DNA of 64,000 nt, taken from positions 35,586,086 to 35,650,085 of the forward strand of contig NC_079475.1 of assembly GCF_026230105.1 (NCBI RefSeq), read 5' to 3'. The position numbers were made by a program, and so were the translations under genes. Positions 1 through 11,939 of the stretch are shown one piece after another. Position 1 is the stretch's first letter. Each line of letters opens with the position of its first letter. This stretch comes from Diorhabda sublineata. Taxonomy: Eukaryota; Arthropoda; Insecta; Coleoptera; Chrysomelidae. Below the pieces are notes generated by a model. It made no database searches and had not been told where the DNA came from. It was given only the letters and a program-made list of their open reading frames with translations.

Positions 1-830
1 CAGAAACTTGCCAAACAAAAATAATTTGTGGCATATCTCGATGACTTGTTGAAAAAGACAGTCGTCGATCCAATTTGCAAGTAACCGTCTCACCTGTAAC
101 AGATTTCAAGTTCTCTAGTCTAATAAATAGTCAAGTTTGTTCATTTGCTTCTGTTTTTTGGGTCGAAAGACATCTACTTCTTTTTTCTTCTAAATCACTT
201 ATACTACTTGGACATAGTCTCCATGTTACTACATTTTGACCATAGACAAATGTTGTTTAAGATTCACGTTACAACCCAAGCACTACAAACACGATATCAT
301 AGAACAGACTCAAACCTGTCACTGTTCATTTAATTCCTTTCACACCTGCTATATAACATTTTTCATAGATAAATTTATTTTGATGTGTAGGAAATACCAA
401 AATTTATCATTTTGTTAATACCTACAATCGGCTTTTATTTCTCTTCGATTGTATAGAATCAAATATATATATAATATAATAAACCGATCTCGTTCGCACC
501 ATAAACAGAAAGCAGACAGTGGTTGACCTCAAACCTTTCACTAGTCAACATTTTCTTTGGAGTCCGCAATAGAGTATAACCGAGTGCTAAATACCATGCG
601 AGCCAGACAGCGCCTCACCGCATCACGCTAACATAACCGACTTTGTATTTATAAGAAGCTACAATTACTTAGAAAGAACGATTTTTGTTTATTATTCTTT
701 CAGATGCCGATGAATATAATAGCTATTAACGAAACAAAAAAATTTAATAATACTAATAACCTTTCATGATTGAAAAATGTTTCGCTCGTTATAACATCAA
801 AAATAAATTTCTAAATAATTGAATTAATTA
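1..830. other. no gene recognised
   Basis: AT-rich sequence, presumably a crp intron. Short open frames here have no recognisable content. Confidence 0.5.
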
Positions 831-848
831 CACACACACACACACACA
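831..848. repeat. (CA)n microsatellite
   Basis: Nine CA units. It sits at the 3' side of the minus-strand non-LTR fragment next to it and may be its terminal simple-repeat tail. Confidence 0.8.
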
Positions 849-849
849 T

Positions 850-1410
850 CTTGAAAGTTGGTTCATGGTTAGGGCAGGTAAATAATCAGCTAATCAGACA
901 GCTTCGTTGGAACCTTTCAACGTCTTAGAGCAAGCTGTTAGGATTGTTTATGTGTTTGAAGCTCATTAGTAGGACTGCTGCTCTTTCATCAATCACGTGG
1001 TCTGCAGTTTCTTCTTCCTCCATACACCAGTAGCTTGTCCATGATACCTATTGTAAGGAGATGGCATTTTAAAGGTTCGGGCCCGTTTTAAAGACCAGTT
1101 ACCAGTTGAATTTCGGTTCTGTTCAAGCGGAGTTGTTGATTGATTAGACAGACAGAAGAACTATCTATATATGCCTTTCTTCCCTGGTATCCATCTCTAT
1201 AGACAATATCTAGATTTCTATACCTTTGGCTCCACTAAAAATGGGTTCTGGACCCACTGGCGATTTTGTTTAATCCAAACTGACAAGCAATGTCGTTGCC
1301 CAGCTGAACATTGTAGCCATCGCTTATGAGTTCATCTAGGACTTCTTTACACTCGAGGATAAGTCTAGTTTGATCGATATGCATTTTATAGCTGCACTGC
1401 TATCTGAGCA
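850..1410 (-). mobile_element. decayed I-clade-like non-LTR retrotransposon, RNase H and 3' part
   Basis: Read on the minus strand from about 1400 down, a broken frame resembles the RNase H region of I/Jockey-type ORF2 (segments like LILECKEVLDELISDGYNVQ and GLNKIASGSRTHF), followed by the linker leading to the usual LTGH-type motif. Stops and frameshifts interrupt it. The clade call is by overall pattern, not by alignment. Confidence 0.45.
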
Positions 1411-1439
1411 GATTGAAACGAAATACACGCGTAGCTAAC

Positions 1440-1865
1440 TTTTACGTTGTTGGAATACGACGAAGATAGAGTAAGAAGATTCAAAAGAAAAGTGATCAGA
1501 AACATATATGGAGGTGTGATCGTCGAAAATTAATGGAGAACCCGATACAACTCTGAGAAAAACTACATTCTACAAAACCAAAACATTGTTTCTTTTATCA
1601 AAGTTCTAAGAATCTATGATTTGGATATATTAAACGTATTGTAAAACTCCCGACTGCCCAAAAAAGTTTTGAACGCTAAAGTGGAAAAAATGGGAGGCCA
1701 AAAATGCGATGGTTAGACTTTGCGAATCAAAAGTCAAAGGACATGATGTTATGGAGGTCCATTTTTGAGGAGGGCAAAGCACATGTAGGGCTGTACTGGA
1801 GCGTTATAAGGTCTTTGAGTCTCCTCTTCTGGTTTTCAATGGCCAAGAACTGACGAGAACATACT
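1440..1865 (+). mobile_element. decayed non-LTR retrotransposon, C-terminal ORF2 part
   Basis: Plus-strand fragments read RFKRKVIRNIYGGV, then WRTRY, a degenerate RLRWLGH-equivalent region, and KMGGQKMRWL leading to a WRSIFEEGKAHVGL-like end. This order is the post-RT tail of a common arthropod RTE/CR1-like ORF2 (R-W-L-G-H region, then K-K-M-G and W-R-x-I-x-E-E-A-K). Multiple frameshifts; inactive. Confidence 0.6.
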
Positions 1866-1869
1866 TATT

Positions 1870-3350
1870 TGACTAATTATGTTATTGGTGTATGTTTTCA
1901 ACATCTTACGCACGAAAAAAAACTTCTAATATGATTCTGAGTTCATTAAAATTGTACCAAATAAACGAAAAAGTTCAAAAAATATACAGTTTTTAAAGAT
2001 TCATCCATCAGCTTCTATATGAATACTTTTAAATTGTTATTTTGTAGAAATATCTTAGATTAGACAGAACTTCAAAATTCAAAATATACAGTTTCACCTA
2101 GAGCTCTGCTTAATATGTTAAGTAAATCTAGTTTGTCTTGAAGCCTAGCAATTACCCCCTAGGTTAAGTTAATAATATCTAAGTACAAATTCTACCCAAA
2201 TAATCTGTACACACACGGTTAAAAGTTGAACAAAAAACATCGATAGATAGAAACAATGGATATCAAAAATTTTTGAACCCGCGACCCCACCACGTCTGCT
2301 TACAAATATGCAATATGGGAACGTTTACATTGATAATGTCTTGTTCTTCAAGAATCAAAATAGTAATATTTTACTTTATAATAACGAGTTGAACGCACTG
2401 CCACCAATACACCAGCACGTATAATATACGCATGTCAGCAATCGTTCCAGAAATTCTTAATATTCTAAGCTTTTCTATAAACTAAGTGTAGACTATACTT
2501 CCGCATTTACCCGTTTGAGAATCGTAATAAAAATCGTTAGTTTAGCGTTTTCCAATTGAATCCATTTATCGATATCGATAATTAGTACTTCCAGTTCTAT
2601 CAATAAAGGGAATGGTTAACTTCCTGTTCACCTTTTTGAACTGAATCATTGAATTACATGAAAGAAAGAAAGAATTGGAGCAATCGAATTGGAAACTCTC
2701 TCTTGATGTTGTTAAATCATAGAGTTAAAAGATATAGAGAGCGGCATGTCAATAAAATCATAGAGAATTAGAAGAGAAACAAAGAGCATCGGTTTACCAC
2801 TAAATATTTCTATTCAGTTGCTTCTAATTGGTGTTATAAGGATATAATTCATAATAGAGATCTAATTAGAAGAAAGGAGAGAGAGATATAGCGATGTTCT
2901 TTCTCCCTCCAGCAGCATTTGGGGATCACTTAAACAAGATACTTATATCTTACTCTCTCTATCTTTAATATTAACTCTATGTGTTGAACAGATCGAGGAA
3001 CGTTTCCTTTTTCTAGTTAAGTTAGGTTTACTTCAGTAACTAAATTGACCGTTAACGCGGAAGAACAATATTTTTTCTATGAAATACGATGTATTTTTTG
3101 TAATCAAGATTAACTGCCGCTTCGTGTCCCGTCTAATGATAGAAAAAATATTTATTAAGCCCTAACACGTACCACTTGTCAATAGCTTCATTATCCCTGT
3201 TTACATTAGCAGGTAGGCAATTTTATAAACGGGCGGTTAATATCGGTAAATTTTGTGGCCGAAAATATACTGTATTATTCAGAAAAATAACATTAAAAAT
3301 TAGTATTCTGTCGAGTTTCATAGTAAGTGGTTCTCTCTTCAGAGTGCAAA
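1870..3350. other. no gene recognised
   Basis: AT-rich intronic DNA. A purine-rich block (2870-2895) and a pyrimidine-rich partner (about 2950-2970) are loosely complementary. Nothing else was seen. Confidence 0.5.
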
Positions 3351-3370
3351 AAGTGATTATAAAGGCGAAA

Positions 3371-4030
3371 ATGTCGAGTCAAACGCGCCGAAGTTGTAAA
3401 ACTTCTCCTGACAAATTTTGCTATATTTGTGGAGAATTTATGGTGAAATCGCAAGCCGAAAATGTGAAAAAAGCCTATTTCAAATATTTTGGTACTTTAA
3501 TTGGAGACCAAGACAAGCAGTGGGCCCCCACGCGTGCTGTGTTAGTTATACCGTGTCATTGGTGCAGTGGATGAATGGGAAATAAAAAAACATGCCTTTT
3601 GCTCTTCAAATGAATATGGTGGGAACCTACTAACCATTTTGACGACTGTTATTTTTGTCTAACAAAGACTGAAGGTTATTCTAATAAAGGAAAGCACAAG
3701 ATCGAGTATCCAAATTTGCCGACGCCATAACGAAAATTTACCAGTACCGATTGCGCCTTTAGATCCACCAAATATTGTTTTAGAAGATACTGGAGACAAC
3801 GTATTATCAGGAACAATGCACCGACCCTATTTTTAGTCCAAGTACCAGTTCCGGCGAGCCACATTTGATTGTTCAAAGTCAGTTGAATGATTTAGCACGT
3901 GATTTGGGGTTATCTGACATTTTTTCACGAAAATTTGGAAGCTCTCAGTGATGAGCAGGATGAAAGGTCCTCCGAGATATTAGAACAATGGAAATTCGGT
4001 ATCAATGACGATGGGAATCGGTCTAATTGA
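3371..4030 (+). pseudogene. decayed copy of a repetitive arthropod Cys-rich ORF
   Basis: From ATG 3371 the frame reads MSSQTRRSCKTSPDKFCYIC and continues with GEFMVKSQ, KKAYFKYFG and GDQDKQWAP. After a frameshift come WWEPTNHFDDCYFCL and a KHKIEYPNLP-like segment, then a Pro/Val-rich part and ARDLGLSDIFSRKFGSS near 3895-3950. This order (two CxxC pairs, PNLPS, then a helical LVRDLxLSK region) belongs to an uncharacterised protein present in many copies in several arthropod genomes. Its function is unknown. Frameshifts and stops show this copy is dead. Confidence 0.6.
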
Positions 4031-4784
4031 GAGCTAATTGATATTGATATTCTAATGTGTGTTCTATTATAATTCTAAATCGAGCAGATACGGAGTTTCC
4101 CTACGCGTGTTTAAAAATTTGCTAATAAATTTTTTAATCAAACTTTACTCGACTTCCTGTCATTGTTATACTGTAAGTAAATACAATATTTTATCATAAT
4201 TTCCTAGCAAGTAAATATATTATTTCTCAGAAATTATTTTACTGCATATTTCGTACCTTCGAATCTATTCAGTCTTACAAGTTTTGTTCGATTGATTAAT
4301 AATAGTCGATCCCCTTTGAATTTTCACGCTTGAATAGTTGCAATCAAAGAGCAACCGTGTAATTAATACGTGGAAATATGATTATCGATTTACGTTCGAA
4401 ATCAGTTGCAAATTTTATTTTGTAGATCTATTTCCCGAAGCAACCAAAGCTGCGATTCATCGTTGAACTGAATACCTTCAGTCGACGTTCAGGTTTATCG
4501 AAATCGATAATTATACAAAATGTTTCGTTGATACATTTCAGTCACAGTAGTCATAATAATGGATTCTACTTATAACGTGTGTCTACGAAAAAAGTTATTC
4601 TTTATAAAAAGTTCTAAAATCTAAAGTATAATAACCAGTTAAGAAAATTCATCATTCGTATACGAGATTTGTTCAAAAAATTGGATTTTTGCTCAAAACT
4701 GAAGTAGGTAAATTGAGTCTGAGGATCTCGATCTAAAATCTGGAAAGACAAAACCTTTTTCTATGTGAGTTTAGTCGAGGTTAA

Positions 4785-5062
4785 GCTTCCCAGGAACATA
4801 CTGGCGGCTTGCTGAGACTTAATCAACCAAAAGACGTCACTCTAGTTGGTTAGGCGGACGATATAACCGTAGTAGTCATCAAAAAAATAGAAGAAAACAA
4901 CAACTAAAAGTTGATATCTCCGTGACAAACATAAAAGAATGGCTACACACGAAACGATTAGAATTAGTTGTAGAAGATAGTGATAATTCTTGCAAAGAAA
5001 AGGCAGGTCCCCCGCAGACACCGATGAAAATACTATATAATGACATAACTAGAAGACTCAAT
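4785..5062 (+). mobile_element. decayed non-LTR RT fragment (YADD region)
   Basis: Plus-strand reading gives LLRLNQPKDVTLVG, a stop in place of the aromatic residue, then ADDITVVV, KKIEENN and VTNIKEWLHTKRLELVVE. This matches the catalytic G-[FY]-A-D-D motif and the following helix of I/R1-type reverse transcriptases. The first catalytic-motif residue is now a stop. Confidence 0.55.
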
Positions 5063-5094
5063 ACAGTAGACGCTACACTTACTTTAGAAAAAGC

Positions 5095-5365
5095 TTTCCC
5101 ATGGTCAAATGTTTATCCATAATTGAAAACACACTGCCTTCTGATATCTTTGCAGTCTCAGCTATCTCACGTAATTTCAATTTACGATAAGATATAATCA
5201 ATTTGTGGAATTTTTTTATGTTTGGACGACCAGAACGTTCACCTTCATCGGTGTCTGCACGACCAAGTTTAAATCCAACAAACCAATAACAAATGGAACA
5301 GAGTCCGGATAACATTTTTGAAGTAACATTACTGAGCTTGTACAGTATTTTTTCCATCAATAGCT
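5095..5365 (-). mobile_element. mariner transposase N-terminal fragment
   Basis: A minus-strand frame reads FKLGRADTDEGERSGRP and then KLKLREIAETAKISEGSVFS and IMDKHLTMGKLF. This is the mariner pattern: first HTH end, then E-D-D-x-R-S-G-R-P, then K-L-R-E-I-A and second HTH, then the L-x-M-x-K-L step. The catalytic domain is missing. Confidence 0.75.
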
Positions 5366-5369
5366 GTCA

Positions 5370-6205
5370 CTTTTTCTAACTAATCGAAATGAAATTTTAC
5401 AAATAGTTTTTCGAAAGTTGGTACTGCATAAACGTCGTATGGATTTGACAATGGCAGCGTCATCTGTGTGTCAGTCATACGATTTATTGAGTGATGTTAT
5501 ATTTAATATAATATTCAGAATGTTAAAAAGTTTCGATGAGATCCACATCACATATTAGCGTTACTTCAAAGTAAATAAAAAGAGTTATAATTATCGACAT
5601 GATGAAACGTCTTGTATATGTAATAGCCGTTTAAAACAAAATTGTATATCTACTCTAACATTAAACTTGAATATTTCATAATGAATTCTTTCTATGTGGC
5701 CCAATGCAGACGTAATTAAATAATTGTAGTTATAATTAGAAACATCGTTTTATTTAAAAATATGTGCCACGTCATTAGAATCCCTAATATTATCGAAGTT
5801 CAATAACATAGAATTAATTGAGAACGTTGAAAGTTTGTGCGAAGAAAGTCTGTGATTTGTTACATCAATTATTTATAGTACAGTTTTATGTTTTGACTGG
5901 GTATTAAAGCGATAGGTTCACGGACATAGATAGTTGAAATATTTTGATATTCTAATGATTATATAATTAAAGTTAAATTAATCACAACTAAAAATAGAGC
6001 CATAGATGTCATTAAAATTTAATTAAGTTGAACTGAATGGAAATGTTGGAAATTAAAAACAGTGTTTACAATCCAAGCTAAAATAAAAAAATGTATCTTT
6101 TATTACATAGTAGTTTTAGTCTCACTTGAAAAAACAAAAATAAAGCGAAAGAAAAAAATAACAAGGGATTACGCCGTTTTTTGCGGCGAGTTATAGTTGA
6201 TAATT
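5370..6205. other. no gene recognised
   Basis: AT-rich intronic sequence with no open frame of note. Confidence 0.5.
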
Positions 6206-6209
6206 AAGT

Positions 6210-6340
6210 TAAGCTCCAGACTTTCACGATGCAATTCCTAGGAGGATTAACAGATCAGCTGTAAATACTGGATTTCCCAATATCGCAGTAAGAAAGGAGA
6301 TTCTTTGGGTCGCAGTGTATATGATACATACATAACCCAA
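6210..6340 (+). mobile_element. 3' end of a non-LTR retrotransposon
   Basis: The stretch from about 6246 to 6335 (motifs GATCAGCTGTAAATACTGG and TTTGGGTCGCAGTGTATATG) is a near copy of the 3' end at 29685-29765. The same family therefore inserted twice in this intron. Only the terminal part is present. Confidence 0.7.
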
Positions 6341-6344
6341 TCAT

Positions 6345-7100
6345 AGTTTCCGACATCATGTTGGTCGCGAAAAAAACACAATTCAATATAGAAATTCACA
6401 AAATGGCATAATTAATGTCAGGAAAAACCTACTTGCAACGAAATAATGCATTCAATTTTGACGTGACTTTCGACATTACGTCTGAATAATATTATTCCAT
6501 TAAACTGTCAATATTATTAAAGAACCGTCATTACACGTCAAAAGTCTCTTAGTAATACAAAGATTATGTGATAGTTGTGGTTGAAAATAAATTATACGGC
6601 GTTCCAATTGATCTAATTCGATAAAGAATAAATTAAATGCTTGTGGTATTTTCAAAACTCCTAACAAAACTTTTACAAACTGTAAATAACACCAACGGAA
6701 TACTATTTTATGAATGGACTCCGTAATTGGTTCGACCTTCTGAATTAAGGTTGTTTATGAATATTTAATTCGCCAATCCTTGTTGGCAACACTGCAGATT
6801 GCATTCCACGACTCTCAATTCTACAGCTGATTCATGCGAAAAAAATATTTTGTGACGCATTCTATCTTGTATAATAATAATGTTTGAATGACCCAGATCT
6901 AACAGTGATTATTTCATTCTCTAGAATAGTACCGGCGTACACTGAATACATCACGTATTTTATTTTAGTTAAATATTTGGAATTTAATATTTAGAAAATG
7001 TTAATCTAGTCGGGTTTTTTTACGAAGATGCGTTCGTTTGCACAGCTTTCGGCCAAGAAAATGTAATAACTTCACTTCAATATTAATATCAAAAATATAA
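6345..7100. other. no gene recognised
   Basis: AT-rich sequence between two element remnants; nothing supportable. Confidence 0.5.
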
Positions 7101-7102
7101 TA

Positions 7103-7960
7103 CGAGGTGTGGCTATTAAGAAACGAGACTACAGCTGTTACAGAAAAAGTACGCATGCGCCAAAGGTTAGCGACTCTCAGCTGTTTAGCCTGAAGCCACT
7201 CTTTCGAATTCGATTTCTATCGTGTGTCTCTAGACAAACCAGTATAGCCGTGGCCTTCATTTGTATTGGACTGTTTCTTTGGACCGTCAAAATAGAACAA
7301 ATGATTTTTGTGAAATTTCACATGAAATTTATTGAAACAAGTCGCGTCCACGTGTTTTTGAGTGATTTGAGTGTATTCAAGATGGCCGAGAATATGATGA
7401 AAAGTATTCATGTGATTGCTCAATCTATAGGAATGAACTAATAGTGTGTGCGGCAAATTTTACATGAACAAGAAGCCCGCAAAAATATTTGTATTGACAA
7501 TTTGGTTGCGATTGAAAATGACTCTTGTTTATAATAAGAAAAGAACGTGTGACGAATCTTGGTTTTTACCTATGATTCTGAAACAAAGCGCCAATCCAAT
7601 CACTGGAATAGTCGAACCTCACCAAGAGCAAAAAAAAGGCAAAAATGAGTGAATCAAAATTCAAAGCAATGTTGTTGTTTTTTCGTATTCATCGGGTTCC
7701 TAAAACTGTTGACCAACATTATTATCTTCACGTTGTTACTAACTTCGTGAAAGAATAAGAAAAAAACCAGCCGAATTGTGGAAGGAGAAGTCATGATTTG
7801 TTCATCAAGTCAGAATAAGAAAAATTTGAGTCCGTTGAAGCTGCGAAAGAAAAAGCCGCGCGCGTCCTTAAAGAACTGACAGAAAAAGACTCCTGTACTA
7901 TTCCAAACAATGGAAGATGTAGGGATAGAGGAGGAATATAATATATATTGAAGATGATGA
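7103..7960 (+). mobile_element. decayed mariner element, nearly full order
   Basis: TA followed by CGAGGTGTGGCTATTAAG at 7101 is a mariner-type end, closely related to the ends at 27738 and 43589. The frame then gives MIFVKFHMKF, later CDESWFLPMILKQSANPI (the T-G-D-E-S-W block, first catalytic Asp kept), IKIQSNVVVFFRIHRVP, and near 7827 FESVEAAKEKAARVLKELTE, the C-terminal mariner helix. Internal deletions and stops are present, and the D-N-A-x-x-H block is lost. The right end is not clearly defined. Confidence 0.72.
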
Positions 7961-7964
7961 GAAA

Positions 7965-8316
7965 TAAATATACATAATATCAAAATGAAATAATTTATAT
8001 CGTATATGTGTGCAGAAGAACCGTCTGTGTTGTTTCTGTTTTCTCCATCTTTACTCAAGAAAAAAATAGTTTTCTTCATATGAACATTGAAACTAATTAT
8101 CATTTTGAGATCATAAATATCATGGAAGTTAAAAATAGAATCAATTCAATACTTTCAACAAATTATTTCAGCTAGTGTCATAAATATAATAATATTTTCG
8201 CTAACATTTTCTTCTCATTTCTCTAAGGAGAAAAAAAACACATTTTGTCTATTTAAATAGCTTCTCCCTAAAGGGCTAATCGTTTCGGGAAAAGTAATGA
8301 TCTTGCAATCACTTAC
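7965..8316. other. crp intron start; no gene
   Basis: Intronic sequence immediately downstream (minus strand) of the bHLH exon donor. The open reading past the donor is not coding. Confidence 0.5.
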
Positions 8317-8485
8317 CTTGCTCAATTTTTCACCCTCATGATGTGGTAAAAGGGACCTTAGAGATTGAAACCCGTTATTGATGCTCTGCATACGTCTCCT
8401 TTCGTTACTGTTGGCGATTTCTCGCCTTATCCGCTTCTCCTGTTCCATAGTGGCCGTTGGGGGTTCACCACCCTTGTTTATCCTG
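8317..8485 (-). CDS. crp: AP-4/TFAP4 (cropped) bHLH exon
   Basis: Internal coding exon of the bHLH-leucine zipper transcription factor AP-4 (vertebrate TFAP4, Drosophila cropped), a nuclear homodimer that binds CAGCTG E-boxes. The exon runs from an acceptor (TTACAG, ending at 8486) to a donor (AAG|GTAAGT, 8317/8316). It encodes a short lead-in (RINKGGEPPTAT) and then the basic region and helix 1: EKRIRREIANSNERRRMQ, then SINNGFQSLRSLLPHHEGEK and LSK. The basic region RREIANSNERRRMQSIN is the AP-4 signature, and the exon ends at the LSK boundary where helix 2 begins. The exon starts with one base of a split codon and ends in phase 0. The next exon (helix 2 and zipper) is not seen to the left and must lie beyond position 1. 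An open frame reading on past the donor is intron. One residue differs from the usual SINAGF (here SINNGF). Confidence 0.92.
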
Positions 8486-11400
8486 CTGTAACAAACAGAA
8501 AAGGAACTTTCAGTTAAAAGGGATTTTAATTAACCTTATATATAGTTGATTTCTACTGATTAAATCCGAAAGTTTGAATTTATTTTTACTGAAATTATGG
8601 AAGAATGTGCTTTTCCGGGATTAGACTAAACGATTACCGAATAAGAGTTTTGTGAGAGTCAGGGTGTGACCATAAACTAGAAGATTATGCTGTACAAGTT
8701 GCGTACTTCCGGTGTTAAACAGAAATGTTTTGGAAAGGTACTTCCAAAAAGACACCTCAATTGCACGAAAAAGGCGAAAATTCATTTCATGGATTATGAT
8801 TCACGCTTGAATTGAATTAGATTCGAGAAGAACGAAAAATGAAAATATCACGAATGTGGAATCAATGTCCAAGAGCTTATAAGAGCAACTAGGCTAGTAA
8901 ATTACCCGACACATTACGAGACAACAGAACCGTCGAGGACATGACTAGCGAAGCAGATACTTGGCGACCAGATAAAGTTATCAGCTAGCTATCATTGAAG
9001 TAGTAGTATCATTCAAAAATCGCAGGGAAGGGCTCTGCTAACGCACGTCTGGAGAACCTCTACAGCTGCCAGAATCTGCGATATTACTTCAATATTACAT
9101 CGGCGCACTTGGGGGTCCGAGATCAACGCAACAAGATTGTTCTACTACTAAAGGTCGGCAGATTTTATGCGGCAATGATGAGGGAGCAACAGCTATGTCC
9201 AAGGCAGTACAGAAGATCACAAAAAATTATACTACAACGTTTTTTCGTGAACCATATATACTCCCTTCCAAAGCTCCTTTCAATATTAAATCTAAACCAT
9301 AATTCTATATGTATTTTTTTATGGAATAATCTTACGAATATGTTTTATTTTTGTGTTTCCTTTGTACATCAGCCCTTAAAACTTCTGTTGTATATCATAG
9401 TATGTTTCCAGCCAAGACAACTTGTTTCATATTTTGTCTAAAAATTATTAGTGAAGAGTCGGTAAATTTCTAATCAATTTTGCTGGATAGTTTTTGGTAG
9501 TAAATTGCCAAAAAAATTCTCAGATTAGTTTGCAATTAGTTGTTAATTCGATGCAGAAAACATGGCACCGTTATTCTGGTCGATTTTACCAGATTCGTAT
9601 GTTTTTAAAGAGTCTTTCATCTATCTCATTTGAAAAATTATTGCTATCGGTAGATTCAGCAATAAAATAAAAACGCGAAAACAGGTCATTTTTTTGTTTT
9701 AAATGTGTTGGAATCCAATTTGGCCATTTAGTCATATAATTTTAAATATCCTCAAGGTCATTCAGCATTTGCTGCTCATGCATTTTCCTATAATTGCCTA
9801 CTGTGCGAAAACAAGAAATTTTTTAGAAAATCTTAGCAAGTGATTGGAGGTTTGGGAGCAAAATCTATCATTAACAAATTCTATATGACCTTAAAGATAT
9901 TTGAAATTACAGAAAGGCTGGAAGGAACTTCCATTTCAAAGGTATTTTGGAAATCTGATGAACAAAATTAATTCTATGGTTTAGGCAACTAATTGTAAAC
10001 AAATTCTTCAGCAAGACTGATTTCATTTCGCACACTTTTCACTGCTAAATTTTTAGAGCTATAATCAAAGCTTGTGTGTTAGTGTCCCTAACACATTGAG
10101 AATTTTTGCTTCCCAAAGAATTTTTCTTTCGTATGTTAACAGTAAGGAGATTAGCAATACTGCAAGCAATGTACTAGGCCAGTTTTTTACTCCTTCCACC
10201 TCTTCAGGGCGAGTTTCAACTTCGTACAACACATCATTGTTAGTGTCATTAATGATGTGTTTTTTAACATCCTTACAAAAATAAAGCATCGGAATTTAGA
10301 GCATCGTTGTATAATAAAGTTTTTTGTTAAGTTTGGTGACTCCGCGACAAAAAATCGGAGCAAGAAAATTGAAGAACAACCTCGCTTAAGAGTACCTTAA
10401 CTTCAAAAAAATTAAAGTAAAATCAGCCCATCGCTTAACCAAATGATATTGAAACATACTGCAAACAATCGAAGAAAAGGATATGTTGGTTTTCTTGAGG
10501 GGATTCTCAACGGTCAAAAAACTTCAGTTTTCGTTTCTTTTCCTGAAATTGGACGTAATTTTAGATCTCTAGAGTGCAATTGAAATACCAGTTAAACACC
10601 ATTCTAGTTGGACTTTTAGTGCTGCCACTAAGGGGATTACTTCGAAGGTGATATATCTTATGAGGCAACTATTTAACTCGTTGGAACTTGTTACCATGTT
10701 ATATTCTATCAATCGTATATTTCTTATGGTTAGGGGTTTACATAAAGGAACAGTGCATATCATAATTACGTTGCATGTCCCTGAAAAGTCAAAGTCAAAG
10801 GAACTGAAGATCGAGATAATTTAGTACCCCTGGTTTCCCCCCACAAGAGACCATTTTGAAGACAATTCTGTACACTCTTTTTAAGAACGATCGTCAGAAA
10901 AAACTGAAACCTGAATTTTAAACTAATATTTGACGTGTTCTGTCTTCAAAACAATTGTATATTCATAATTGAAGTCCTTTTTATATCCTTACAAAGTTTG
11001 ATGGAAATTTTGTCTATAATTACGTCCCATGATAGGCAGTTTATAACTATATTATTCTATTTATGGATATACTTCCAATTAAACGCCTGATAGCGTGAGA
11101 AATTGGAAACTTCAAAATTTCCATAATTGAAATGGGAAATCACCAAAATATTGCAGGTGTTTAGTTTCAATAAGTTCAGCCACTGTTCTTTTGATTTACG
11201 CATGAAATATTAAAAGCCAATCGATGCGTCACACTTGAGAAACAAAAATATTATAGAAGGGATTATTGTGTACTATAATAAGGATAGATTACTTATTAAC
11301 TCTTAACGCACCGTGTGTATATATCCATTAGAATGATTTTTGCATATACTTGTATAAGAAGCAGTTTATAAATTCTTCACCATTATTATAGTTCTTAAAT

Positions 11401-11815
11401 TTACAATTGCAGAACCATCTCTATGCCCGCGTTAATGACTGGTTTCAACAAGCTTCACACAACATTTCAACTTGCTGCTTCGATCCATTTTATTATAGTA
11501 GAACTCCCAGGACCACACTCAGTCAATTTGTTTTCCACTTCCAAGAATCAAGACAGTCAAGTCTCATGACATGGTTGGCTAAAAATATTGATAACCACGT
11601 CTTATAAATCTATCAGATTTATATCTATGGCAACATCTAAGACTTCTACAATACAATTATTTTATAATTTGTTTTCATCTATGCCTGGCGAAGAATTCTG
11701 CGCAATGACCTGCGAAACCATCAACTATTTATATCCCCAATCTTTCCAAAACAGTCTATTGTCGGTGTTGCAGGTTTTCTGTACAGCACTTTTTGGAATG
11801 CCTACTATGGCTGCT
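8486..11815. other. no gene recognised
   Basis: Intronic. Open frames at 9109-9441, 10065-10289 (both strands) and 10569-10763 show no family I can name. The 9.5-10.8 kb block may be an old DNA transposon, but no end or catalytic motif was found. Confidence 0.4.
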
Positions 11816-11819
11816 TTCA

Positions 11820-11935
11820 GTCTTCTGGAATCATCACCTCATTTGGTCGATCACTGCGATGATGGTCTTCGCAGGTCGTACGGACACTTTTGAACTCTGC
11901 TACCCAATATTTTACTGTTAATAACGAAGGAGCAG
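11820..11935 (-). mobile_element. mariner transposase scrap
   Basis: The minus-strand frame reads YWVAEFKSVRTTCEDHHRS and then DRPNEV. This is the W-x-x-[EQ]-F-K-x-G-R-x-S-x-E-D-D-x-R-S-G-R-P block just after the first mariner HTH, with the key Gly residues lost. The surrounding 11.4-12.1 kb has no further mariner motif. Confidence 0.5.
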
Positions 11936-11939
11936 TCCA

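Noticed and set aside
7810..8448. Open frame continuing past the AP-4 bHLH exon, ending in a Phe-rich tail
   Set aside because: It runs through a perfect GTAAGT donor at the conserved LSK boundary; the tail is intron.
9109..9441. 110-codon plus-strand open frame
   Set aside because: No recognisable motif, AT-driven composition, and no supporting splice or family evidence.
10065..10763. Overlapping open frames on both strands, possibly an old P- or piggyBac-like transposase
   Set aside because: I could not find any catalytic or zinc-finger motif or terminal repeats to support a family.
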